Positions 7,234 to 15,407 of a stretch of 48,598 nucleotides of DNA are shown here, in pieces. A program made the position numbers and the translations under genes. The notes beneath the pieces were generated by a model. It ran no database searches. It had not been told where the DNA came from and saw only the letters and a program-made list of their open reading frames with translations. This stretch comes from Acidobacteriota bacterium. Its GTDB lineage: Bacteria; Acidobacteriota; Vicinamibacteria; Vicinamibacterales; UBA8438. The DNA lies in assembly GCA_009861545.1 (NCBI GenBank), contig VXME01000099.1:1-48598 (forward strand), written 5' to 3'. The stretch's first letter is position 1. Each line of letters begins with the position of its first letter.

Positions 7234-9716
7234 GATTCCGCTCTCCTCATCCTGAACGGCATGCTCTCGACGATCCCGACGATGAGCGACGAGAACCGGT
7301 AGTCGTTCTCCGCAGCCTTGCGCACGATGGCGCGGGTCGCCGGCGCGTCGTAGTGCTCCAGGCCGCGACCGAGCGCGTAGGTCATCAGTTTCTCGGTGAG
7401 GGTGCCGACGAAGCGCTCCGGATTGGCCGCCAGGGCCCGGCGCAACCCCGCGGCGCCGTCGAAACGCGTGCCGTCGGGCAGTTCGCCGGTGGCGTCGATA
7501 GGCGTGTTGGCGGCAGTGCGGGTACGGAAGCGCCCGACCGCGTCGAACTGCTCCAGCGCGAATCCCGGCGGGTCCATCAGCCGGTGGCAGCTCGCGCACA
7601 CCGGGTTCGCCCGGTGCCGCTCGGTCGCCTCGCGCATCGACAGCGCTTCCCCACTGTCGGTCGTCTCCTCCAGCGCCGGCACGTCGGGAGGCGGCAGCGC
7701 GGGCGGCGTCCCGAGCAGGTTCTCCAGCACCCACTTGCCCCGCAGCACGGGCGACGTCCGGTTCGGGTACGACGTGACCGCGAGGATGCTGGCGTGGCCC
7801 AGCAGGCCCCGCCGCGCCGCGTTCGCCACCGGCACCCGCCGGAAGTGGCTGCCGTAGATGCGCGGCATGCCGTAGTGACGGGCGAGGCGCTCGTTGACGA
7901 ACGTGTAGTCCGCGGTCAGCAGGTCGAGCACGTTGCGGTCTTCACGGAAGACGCTCTCGACGAACAGCTCGGTCTCGCGCCGCATCGCCTGCCGCAGCCC
8001 CTCGCCGACGTCGGGAAAGCGGTCCTCATCGGGCACGACGGCCGGCACGTTCCGCAGGTAGAGCCACTGGCTGGCGAAGCTCGTAACCAGGGCGCGCGCC
8101 CGCTCGTCGGCCAACATGCGGCGGACCTGCTGCTCCAGCACCGCCGGGTCGCGCAGGCGGCGGGCCGCGGCGAGGTCGAGCAGCTCGTCGTCCGGGATGC
8201 TGCTCCAGAGGAAGAACGACAGCCTCGACGCCAGCTCCAGGTCGCTGATGGCGTAGTTCGTCCCCGGCGCGACGCCGACGGGGTCCCGCTCGACCCGCAG
8301 CACGAACTCCGGACTGGCGAGGAGCCAGCGCAGGGCCATCTCGATGCCGGCGTCGAAGCCGCCCTCCCGCCGGCCTTCCTGGAAGAACCCGAGCAGAACG
8401 TCCAGATCGGCGTCCGTAACCGGCCGGCGGTAGGCGCGGCGCGCGAGGTTCGACAGGATCCTGCCGGCACACTCGGTGCGATCGGCGTCCGTGGCGCCGG
8501 CCGGGCGGCAGACGAAGATGCGCCGGCGGCTCGGCGGCTCCTCCCCCGGCGGCCCGCCGCTGGCGGCTAACGGCCCGGTGACGGTCACGCTGCCGAGGTA
8601 CGGCTGCACGCGCGTATCGCCGCCGGTGATGCTGGTGTACGGCCGCAGGTACGGCTGGCGCAACGTCTCCGGATAGGCCGCGGTCTTCCGCACGAACGTC
8701 ACGCGCAGCTCGTGCGGCCCCGCCTTGACCGGGAGGCGGAACTCCCAGTCGCCGTCGATGGTCCGCTGCCGGTCGCGCCAGGCGCGGTACTCGTCGCTGT
8801 CGCGCGGTGCATCCGACGGCGGCGGGCCGCCGACGGCGAAAGTACGAACCAGCGCGCCGTCCAGGCTCACCTCCAGCGTGTGCGGCGTCTCGAACACGGC
8901 CAGGTTGTCGCCGGCGTTGCGGGCCAGGCGGATGCGGAAGGCATAGTCGGCGTCCTCCGGGAACACGTGCCGGAACGCGCCGCCGCCCCGGGTGCCGAAG
9001 GGCATGCCCGCCACCCAGTCGTCCTGCGGCAGGTCGCTCGCGAGACGAAAGACCTCGGCGGTAGCCGACGGCGCTGGACGCCCGACCGCCACCCGGCTGA
9101 TTTTGCGTGCGGCGGCAAGGTAACGCTCCAGCAGCGTCGGCGACACGCCGAGCACGCCGGCGATGTTGTCGAACCCGTAGCTGGCCCCGTCGGCCGGCAG
9201 CAGCTCGGCGACGTCGACCTCCAAATCGAGCAGGTCACGGACCGCGTGGTGGTACTCCGTCCGGTTCAGGCGATGGAACGCCTCGGTCCGTCCCGGATTC
9301 GGATCGGCGTCCGCGGCCCGGTCGAGCTCGGCTTCCAGCCAGCCGACGAACCGGTCGTAGGTCGCCGCGTCCGGCCGCGGACGCGGCAGGGGCGGCATCG
9401 CGCCGGCCCGCAACTTGCGGACCACGGTCTCCCAGACGTCCGGCGCATCGGCGATGCGGGTCACGTCGTGGGTGTCCAGGGTGAGGTCGGCGGTGCGCAG
9501 CCGTTCGTTGTGACAGGCGACGCAGTAGCGGTCGAGAAGTGCCCGCTGCCAGCCCTCCGCAAGGGCGTCCTGCACGTGCGCGGCAGTCGCCGAACCGGAG
9601 GGCGCGGGCCCTGCCGCCCGGGCCGGAACTGCCGCGACTGCGAAGACGGCCAGCGTGCCGCCAAGCAGCATCGCGAGACACCCGGACACAGGGGCGGACG
9701 TTCCTTGTGAGGGCAT
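7230..9716 (-). CDS. PSCyt/PSD di-heme cytochrome-domain protein (DUF1592 type), module copy 1
   Basis: The 828-residue protein begins with a Sec signal peptide (hydrophobic to about residue 35, AxA before GPAPSG). A heme c motif CVACH lies at residues 65-69 in the PSCyt1 region, followed by the DUF1587 block (LNRTEYHHAVRDLLDLEVDV), a carbohydrate-binding-like beta region, DUF1595 and DUF1592 blocks (RAYRRPVTDADLD, RLSFFLWSSIPDDELL), a DUF1588 region with a second motif CASCH near residue 706, and the C-terminal DUF1585 region (EKLMTYALGRGLEHYD). Such proteins are assembled in the periplasm and assumed to transfer electrons, possibly to or from an HXXSHH partner; substrates are unknown. It heads the operon, with a good promoter at 9737-9766. 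Confidence 0.9.
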   Translation of the reverse strand: MPSQGTSAPVSGCLAMLLGGTLAVFAVAAVPARAAGPAPSGSATAAHVQDALAEGWQRALLDRYCVACHNERLRTADLTLDTHDVTRIADAPDVWETVVRKLRAGAMPPLPRPRPDAATYDRFVGWLEAELDRAADADPNPGRTEAFHRLNRTEYHHAVRDLLDLEVDVAELLPADGASYGFDNIAGVLGVSPTLLERYLAAARKISRVAVGRPAPSATAEVFRLASDLPQDDWVAGMPFGTRGGGAFRHVFPEDADYAFRIRLARNAGDNLAVFETPHTLEVSLDGALVRTFAVGGPPPSDAPRDSDEYRAWRDRQRTIDGDWEFRLPVKAGPHELRVTFVRKTAAYPETLRQPYLRPYTSITGGDTRVQPYLGSVTVTGPLAASGGPPGEEPPSRRRIFVCRPAGATDADRTECAGRILSNLARRAYRRPVTDADLDVLLGFFQEGRREGGFDAGIEMALRWLLASPEFVLRVERDPVGVAPGTNYAISDLELASRLSFFLWSSIPDDELLDLAAARRLRDPAVLEQQVRRMLADERARALVTSFASQWLYLRNVPAVVPDEDRFPDVGEGLRQAMRRETELFVESVFREDRNVLDLLTADYTFVNERLARHYGMPRIYGSHFRRVPVANAARRGLLGHASILAVTSYPNRTSPVLRGKWVLENLLGTPPALPPPDVPALEETTDSGEALSMREATERHRANPVCASCHRLMDPPGFALEQFDAVGRFRTRTAANTPIDATGELPDGTRFDGAAGLRRALAANPERFVGTLTEKLMTYALGRGLEHYDAPATRAIVRKAAENDYRFSSLIVGIVESMPFRMRRAES

Positions 9717-9736
9717 GAATCCAGTGAGACCCCCGT

Positions 9737-9766
9737 AGTATCCGGGGAACTTTCGGAGGGTGTCAA
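9737..9766 (-). promoter_or_regulatory. Predicted promoter of module copy 1
   Basis: On the minus strand a perfect TTGACA (9761-9766) is separated by 18 bases from GATACT (9737-9742), about 20 bases before the PSCyt ATG at 9716. An inverted repeat CCCCG (9731-9735) / CGGGG (9743-9747) brackets the -10 box and might be a regulator site. The leader would be short, around 14 bases. Confidence 0.5.
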
Positions 9767-9890
9767 TCTACCGAGCCGATGAGTCGTTCGGCGCAAACGA
9801 TGGCATCGTCGGAGTCCTTCGCCTGACGGAGCCAGTCGAGGAGCCTGGAAGCCACCACGGCATTCTAGCGATACGGTCTGGCGGCAGCCC

Positions 9891-12800
9891 CTATCGGCTC
9901 GGCCTCCGCCACCGCACCGGCGGCGCGGGCTCCTCCTTGAGCTCGACCTTCTCCGTCTCCAGCAACCGCAACGCTTCGCGGACGGCCGCCTCCAACTGCG
10001 GGTCGCCACCCGCGATCACCGGGGCCGGGTCGTTGCGGACCTCGATGTCCGGTGCGACGCCCTCGCCCTCCACGGCCCACTTGCCGTCGACGTCGAAAAA
10101 ACCGCCGCGGGGGGCAACGAAGAAGCCGCCGTCGACCAGCGGGGGCGTGTCCCACGACCCGACCAGCCCGCCCCACGTCCTCGTACCGACGAGGGGGCCG
10201 ATGCCCCGGAAGCGGAACAGGTAAGGCAGCAGGTCTCCCCCGGAGCCGGCGCTCTCGTTGATGATCATCACCTTCGGCCCGAAGAGCCCCGCCATCGGCT
10301 GGGTCCAGGGCTTGCGGCCGGCGCCGGGCGAATTGAAATAGCCGGTCAGCTCGCGGTCCAGCATGTCGACGATGTAGTCCGCGGCCGAGCCGCCGCCGTT
10401 GTTGCGCTCGTCGATGACCGCGCCCTCGCGATCCTTCTGCGCGTAATACATGCGGTTGAAGAACTCGTACCCGTTCCGAGAGGTGTTCGGGAGCCAGACG
10501 TAGGCGAGTCGTCCTCCGCTCAGCTCGTCCACACGTGCCTGGTTCGCCGCGACCCATGCCCACATGCGCTGGAAGGACTCGTTCGCGATCGGCTCGACGA
10601 CGATGTCCCGTGCTTGCTCCGCGGAAGGCGACGACGAGACGGTCACCGTGATCGTCCGCCCCGCCGTACCCTCCAGCAGGCGGTAGGGATTCGTCGGCGG
10701 ACGCAGCTCGACTCCATCGATGGCCAGCAGGTAGTCGCCCTCGGCGACCTCCAGCCCCGGCATTGAGAGCGGGCCGGTCGTGCCAGGCCACCACGCGTCG
10801 CCCGCGTAGATGCGCGCGAGGCGATAGAGCCCGTCGGCTTCCTCCAGGTCCGCGCCGAGCAACCCGGTGTGCGGATTCTCCAGGTCGGGATAGTCGCCGC
10901 CGAACACGTAGGAATGGCCGACCGCGATCTCTCCCGAGAGCATGTCCAGCAGGTGGTTGAAGTCCGCGCGGTGACGCACGTCGGGAAGCCACGCGGCGTA
11001 CCACTCCCACACGTCGTTCCAGGGCGCCCCGTGCTGGTTGTCGACGTACAGGAAGTCGCGCATGAAGCGCCAGCCGTCGCGCAGCATCTGGACATACTCG
11101 GCCCTCGGCTCGACGCGCACCCGCATGCCGCCCAGCTCGAGCCGTCCGTCGCCGTCCCCCGGCGGCTGCTCGGTGCCGACCACGCGCCAGTTGGAGCCGG
11201 ACCGGTAGAGCAGGTGCTTCCGATCATGCGAGGCGGCGATTTCGGTTCCCGGCGTCACGCGCGGACCTCCGGCGTGAACCAGCGTGAGGAAATCCTCCGC
11301 CGCGCGGTCCGCGACCGTGTACTTCAGGAGCGTCGCATCGCCCGCTTCCCCGCCGACCCGGGTCACGAAGACCGAGCCGCTCGGGCCGGGAACCAGCCCT
11401 CTGTAGTCCTTCGCCGGTAGTCCCGGCGCACCCACCATGCGCCGATCCATCCCCTCGAAGTCGATCTCTACGTCCGCCGGCGCCTCGTCTTCCTGTGCCT
11501 CCTCGCCCTCCTCTTCCTCCGACTCCTCCGACTCCCCTTCCGCCGCAACTTCCTCCTCGTCGCTGCGGGGCAGGAACGGGGAAGGCTCTCCTGCGGACAG
11601 CAGCGCCAGGTACAGGGTCCGGGTCACCGGACGGTCGTAGGAGGTCATGTCGAGCCAGCCCGTATTGAGAGCGTAGTCGGCCGACGCCAGGAAGTAGAGG
11701 TACTTCCCCGACCCGTCCCAAACGGGAGCGATCGCGTCGACCGTCCCGTCGGTGAGTTGGTGCGTCTCCCGCGCTTCGGTGTCGTGGATGAAGATGGCCC
11801 GCAACTGGTTGTCGAGGCGGCGCGCGTATGCGATCCACCTCGAATCGGGAGACCAGACCGGGTTCAGCGAGCGTTGCGGGTGGGCGTAGAGGTCGGTGTC
11901 GACGTGCTCCACGCCGCCTGACTCGACATCCAGGACGAGCACGCGGTAGTGCGTATCCGTGAACGCTAGCTTCGTGCCGTCGGGCGACCACTCGGGCCGG
12001 AAGTAGAACGTCGGATCGGGGATCTCGATGCGGCGCGGGTTCGACCCGTCCTGCTCGGCGATGACCAGGCCGTACTCGCCTCCGGCGTCGCTGAACCACG
12101 CGATGCGCGAGCCGTCGGGCGACCATGCCGGATGCCGGTCCGCCACCCCGGGGCTGCGGGTCAGGTTGCGCCAGGAACCTTCCTTCGCGGGCACGCTGAA
12201 GAGCTCTCCGCGCCACTCGAAGAGCGCGCGTCTCCCCGTCGGCGACAGACCGATGTTCTGGAACCGCGTCGGGGGGACCTCCTCCCACCGCGGCCGCGAC
12301 CAGTTCATGTCGCCTGCGACATGAATCTCCAGCTTTCGGGTGCAGCCCGACGCCGGATCGAGCTCGTGCAGGTACCCCGCCTGCTCGTACACCACGACGC
12401 CGGCGCCCGCGCCCAGCGACTTCACGTCGAAGTCCGCGTGGCGGGTGAGCTGCCGCTCCGCTCCCGTGCGCGGGTCGAACGACCAGACGTTGCCGGCCCA
12501 GTCGCGCTCGGACAGGTAGTAGACGAGCCCGTCCATCCACACGGGATGCATGTGGCGCTCGCCTTCCCAGGGTGCCGTCGCGCGCTCCCAGGTGGACGTG
12601 GACACGATGCTCACCGGCTGTGCCTGACCGCCCCGGTAGTTCCGCCACTCGGGGTCGTAGTACACGGTCTCCTGGTAGGCGATGTGGCCGCCGTCCGCGG
12701 ACATCTCCCCCAGGTACGCCTGCGGCAGCGGGAGTGGCGCCGGCAGCCCGCCCGAGCGGGGAACGGTGTAGAACTTCGAGAGCTTCGTGGGCAACGCGTC

Positions 12801-13211
12801 CCGGCCCGACTGGAAGAGGACCGCTCCCTCCGGGGTCCAGCCCTGGACGACGTCCGAAGCCGGATGCCACGTGAGCCGTTCCGGCTGTCCGCCCGCGGCG
12901 GGCATCACGTAGACGTCGGTGTTGCCGCCGTACTGTCCGGAGAACGCGATCCACCGCCCGTCGGCACTGAACGCCGGATCGGTCTCGGCCCCCTCCGAGC
13001 TGGTCAGCCGGACGGCGTTGCCGCCCGCACGCCCCACGATCCACAGATCGTTGGCGTGCACGAAGACGACGTGCGACGAGCTGACGTCCGGTTGCCGCAG
13101 GAAGCGGGTGCCCTGGGCCTGCACGGCTGAAGGTGTCGCAACGGCCGCCGTGCAAAGGAAGGCGAGGAATGCCGTCAGGCGGCCTGGAGGCGTGGCTTCG
13201 CGGTGGAACAT
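9891..13211 (-). CDS. Exported tricorn-type serine protease
   Basis: The 1106-residue protein has a Sec signal (hydrophobic stretch ending AVQAQG) and, in order, a WD40/TolB-like beta-propeller region with repeated WSPDG units (about residues 30-600), a very acidic loop of Glu/Ser near residue 500-540, a second propeller part, a tricorn core-1 region with GHSYVFGG (His about 766), a PDZ-like domain (GDYLLAIDGVELR) and the C-terminal tail-specific-protease-like domain with NESAGSGGD (serine about 990) and EGVAPDIEV. Tricorn proteases degrade peptides; exported bacterial versions are common in Acidobacteriota. ATG at 13211 was chosen because the signal peptide begins there. It is divergent from the MBL-fold gene. 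About 174 bases separate it from module 1. Confidence 0.9.
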   Translation of the reverse strand: MFHREATPPGRLTAFLAFLCTAAVATPSAVQAQGTRFLRQPDVSSSHVVFVHANDLWIVGRAGGNAVRLTSSEGAETDPAFSADGRWIAFSGQYGGNTDVYVMPAAGGQPERLTWHPASDVVQGWTPEGAVLFQSGRDALPTKLSKFYTVPRSGGLPAPLPLPQAYLGEMSADGGHIAYQETVYYDPEWRNYRGGQAQPVSIVSTSTWERATAPWEGERHMHPVWMDGLVYYLSERDWAGNVWSFDPRTGAERQLTRHADFDVKSLGAGAGVVVYEQAGYLHELDPASGCTRKLEIHVAGDMNWSRPRWEEVPPTRFQNIGLSPTGRRALFEWRGELFSVPAKEGSWRNLTRSPGVADRHPAWSPDGSRIAWFSDAGGEYGLVIAEQDGSNPRRIEIPDPTFYFRPEWSPDGTKLAFTDTHYRVLVLDVESGGVEHVDTDLYAHPQRSLNPVWSPDSRWIAYARRLDNQLRAIFIHDTEARETHQLTDGTVDAIAPVWDGSGKYLYFLASADYALNTGWLDMTSYDRPVTRTLYLALLSAGEPSPFLPRSDEEEVAAEGESEESEEEEGEEAQEDEAPADVEIDFEGMDRRMVGAPGLPAKDYRGLVPGPSGSVFVTRVGGEAGDATLLKYTVADRAAEDFLTLVHAGGPRVTPGTEIAASHDRKHLLYRSGSNWRVVGTEQPPGDGDGRLELGGMRVRVEPRAEYVQMLRDGWRFMRDFLYVDNQHGAPWNDVWEWYAAWLPDVRHRADFNHLLDMLSGEIAVGHSYVFGGDYPDLENPHTGLLGADLEEADGLYRLARIYAGDAWWPGTTGPLSMPGLEVAEGDYLLAIDGVELRPPTNPYRLLEGTAGRTITVTVSSSPSAEQARDIVVEPIANESFQRMWAWVAANQARVDELSGGRLAYVWLPNTSRNGYEFFNRMYYAQKDREGAVIDERNNGGGSAADYIVDMLDRELTGYFNSPGAGRKPWTQPMAGLFGPKVMIINESAGSGGDLLPYLFRFRGIGPLVGTRTWGGLVGSWDTPPLVDGGFFVAPRGGFFDVDGKWAVEGEGVAPDIEVRNDPAPVIAGGDPQLEAAVREALRLLETEKVELKEEPAPPVRWRRPSR

Positions 13212-13441
13212 GGTTCGACTCCGTCTGTCTCGCGGGATCGTCGATGAAGCGTGGCGTGCGGGTCCCCGGGGCACCGCGCCGCTCGCACCCTTTCCCCTAT
13301 ACGACCACGGCCGCCGCGGTGTTGCAAACGCTCGGCACCGCCGAGCCGCCCGCGCCGGCGGGACGGCCGATGGAGTGGTGTTCCCCGGCCACGGCTCCTC
13401 TGCTAGCATGGCGCCCTACCGAATCCATGGGGAGGGAAAAC

Positions 13442-14356
13442 ATGAAACGCATCATCGTTCTGGCGGCGGTGCTCGGCGCCGGCGTCCTGTCGCTCGGGAT
13501 CGTCGGCGCGCAGGACGCCATGGTCATCGAGGTCGAGCAGCTCGAGGACAACCTGTACGTCCTGCGCGGGCAGGGGGGCGGCGGCAACACGGCGGTCTTC
13601 GTCACCAGCGGCGGGGTCGTCGTCGTCGACTCCAAGAACCCCGGCTGGGGCCAGTCGATCCTCGACGCGATCGGGGAGCTCACCGACAACCCGGTGACCA
13701 CCCTCGTCAACACCCACAGCCACCATGACCACGTGAGCGGCAACGTCGCGTTCCCGGCCAACGTCGACATCGTCACCCACGAGGTCACCGCGGCCAACAT
13801 GCAGGTGATGCGGGCCTACAGCGGCCGCACGGAGCCGCCGGCCAACGTCTTCGCCGACTCGATGGGCCGCGGGCTGCCGACGCAGACCTTCTCGGAACGC
13901 ATGTCGATCGGGACCGGCGACGACCGGGTCGACCTCTACCACTTCGGGCGGGGACACACGGGCGGCGACGCGTGGATCGTCTTTCCCGTGCACGGGACGC
14001 TGCATTCCGGCGACATCTTCCCGGGCAAGAACCTGCCCTTCCTCGACGCCAACAACGGCGGCAGCGGCGTGGACATTCCGGACAGCCTGCAGAAGGCGCA
14101 CGACAACATCCCGGGCGTCGACACCATCATCACCGGGCACAGCACCCAGATGACGTGGAGCGACCTGCACGAGTACGCGGCGTTCAACCGCGACTTCCTG
14201 TCCGCCGTGCGGGCCGGGCACGCCGCGGGCCGGAGCGTCGACGAGATCGTGGCCGGCTGGACGATGCCGGAGGGCTACGAGGGGTACCGCGCCCCGGCGC
14301 CGGCCGGCCTGACGAACAGCGTCCAGGTGATCGTCGACGAGCTCAAAGGGAACTGA
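13442..14356 (+). CDS. Exported metallo-beta-lactamase-fold hydrolase
   Basis: The 304-residue product has a Sec signal peptide (KRIIVLAAVLGAGVLSLGIV, cleaved near GAQ). The zinc-site motif is THSHHDH with H92, H94, D96 and H97, followed by H172 in GHTGGD, D191 in HSGDIF and H233 in ITGHST, all in the order of the MBL fold. This arrangement fits a dinuclear zinc hydrolase of the subclass-B/glyoxalase-II type; the substrate is not evident, and a lactamase role should not be assumed. GGAGG (13431-13435) lies six bases before the ATG. It is divergent from the tricorn protease across 230 bases, and is followed by a strong stem-loop. Confidence 0.85.
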   Translation: MKRIIVLAAVLGAGVLSLGIVGAQDAMVIEVEQLEDNLYVLRGQGGGGNTAVFVTSGGVVVVDSKNPGWGQSILDAIGELTDNPVTTLVNTHSHHDHVSGNVAFPANVDIVTHEVTAANMQVMRAYSGRTEPPANVFADSMGRGLPTQTFSERMSIGTGDDRVDLYHFGRGHTGGDAWIVFPVHGTLHSGDIFPGKNLPFLDANNGGSGVDIPDSLQKAHDNIPGVDTIITGHSTQMTWSDLHEYAAFNRDFLSAVRAGHAAGRSVDEIVAGWTMPEGYEGYRAPAPAGLTNSVQVIVDELKGN

Positions 14357-14375
14357 GTCCGGTCGAGCACGGCGA

Positions 14376-14409
14376 GCGGGGCTGTCCGGCGGGAGCCGGG
14401 CGGCCCCGC
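14376..14409. terminator. Stem-loop between convergent genes
   Basis: GCGGGGC (14376-14382) pairs with GCCCCGC (14403-14409), and inside it CCGGC (14386-14390) pairs with GCCGG (14395-14399) around a GGGA loop, separated by a symmetric 3x3 internal loop. It lies 20 bases after the MBL gene stop and before the convergent DUF1499 stop. There is no T-tract on either strand, so a termination or mRNA-end-protection role is inferred from position. Confidence 0.4.
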
Positions 14410-14505
14410 GCCGTCGCGAGGGAGCCGGGCATGCCCTTCGTCGCGCCTTGCCCGGGGGGAGGCGCCTCGCCGCTCCGGCTGCCAGGCGGCGTTCACGACA
14501 GGCTC

Positions 14506-15210
14506 CTACTCCTCGCTCAGCGCATCCAGGAACTCCCTCACGCGACGGGCATTGACCCCGAGGTCGCCGACACCCACGCGCGACAGCGAGCGCACGTCGA
14601 CCCGGCTGCCGCCCTCGCCGGCCGCCGCGACCCGGATCACGATGTCGTCGTGGAACCCGAACCAGAACGTGCGATCCGTCGCCTCGATCCGGAACGTGTC
14701 CGGATCCGTCGCCAGGACCTCCCAGTCCATCCGCCGCACGACCGCCAGAGCCCGGCGGAACGCGTCGGCCGGCGCTACCGACAGAATCGCGGGGCTCAGG
14801 CCCGGATAGGCGGCCCGCTGCCGCTCGGCGAGGCCCGGGCCGCCGTAGTCGGTACGCCCCGGCGTGTTCAGCGCGACGGCCGCGACGAACGACGGCGGAT
14901 CCTCGGTGTCGGTCGTGACGTCGTGGATCGGCGGTGCGCCCAGCGACGAGACCAGCGTCGCCACCGGAACGGCGCCCACCGCCACCGCCGCAACCAGAGC
15001 CGACCGGGCTGTCCAACCCTTGGGCCCCGTTTCGCGCGCCATCCGCGCGCCGAGGACTCCCGCGCTGACGGCGATGAGCAGCACGCCGCCGGCCAGCAGC
15101 AAGAACGCCGGCCCGAGCGGCGCGATGCCGATGCGGTATCCGAGCGGAGCGGCGATGACGGCGACGGTGCCGGCCGCCGCACCCCACGTCGCCCAGCGTG
15201 CCACCCTCAT
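14506..15210 (-). CDS. DUF1499 domain membrane protein
   Basis: The 234-residue protein has three N-terminal membrane spans (about residues 5-25, 35-60, 75-95) followed by a DUF1499 domain: PPIHDVTTDTEDPPSF, then QRAAYPGL, MDWEVLATDPDTFRIEATD and FGFHDDIVIRVA ending SRVGVGDLGVNARRVREFL. These blocks are the hallmarks of the family, whose function is unknown. The ATG at 15210 overlaps the stop of a small upstream frame as ATGA. It is downstream of the PQQ dehydrogenase on the same strand and might be in its transcript. The stop codon lies inside a 30-base repeat also found near 42823. Confidence 0.8.
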   Translation of the reverse strand: MRVARWATWGAAAGTVAVIAAPLGYRIGIAPLGPAFLLLAGGVLLIAVSAGVLGARMARETGPKGWTARSALVAAVAVGAVPVATLVSSLGAPPIHDVTTDTEDPPSFVAAVALNTPGRTDYGGPGLAERQRAAYPGLSPAILSVAPADAFRRALAVVRRMDWEVLATDPDTFRIEATDRTFWFGFHDDIVIRVAAAGEGGSRVDVRSLSRVGVGDLGVNARRVREFLDALSEE

Positions 15211-15329
15211 CGCGTCGACGCCATGCCGATGAACGTGAACTCCTGCACATCCACGTGCTCGATCGCGCAACGCTGGAGGTGCTGGACCAGTGCGACTGCC
15301 GGCAAGCCGGCGATGATTCTCCCGTGCAT
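15207..15329 (-). CDS. Possible 40-residue small protein coupled to DUF1499 gene
   Basis: An ATG at 15329 preceded by the purine-rich AAGGGGAAG opens a 40-codon frame (MHGRIIAGLPAVALVQHL...) ending in TGA that overlaps the DUF1499 ATG. The ribosome-binding site and the coupling favour real translation, but the peptide resembles nothing I know and might be a leader ORF or a gene remnant. No membrane span or cysteine pair is present. Confidence 0.35.
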   Translation of the reverse strand: MHGRIIAGLPAVALVQHLQRCAIEHVDVQEFTFIGMASTR

Positions 15330-15407
15330 GTCTCTTCCCCTTGTACAACTCCGGCGGCGCGTGACGACTCTTCCCTCCGTGGCGGGCACTTGCGGCTCCG
15401 GTCCCGC

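Noticed and set aside
9717-9890. 31-codon minus frame resembling a HEPN tail (SRLLDWLRQAKDSDDA)
   Set aside because: Too short, no usable start signal, and it overlaps the module 1 promoter; resemblance is not enough for a call.
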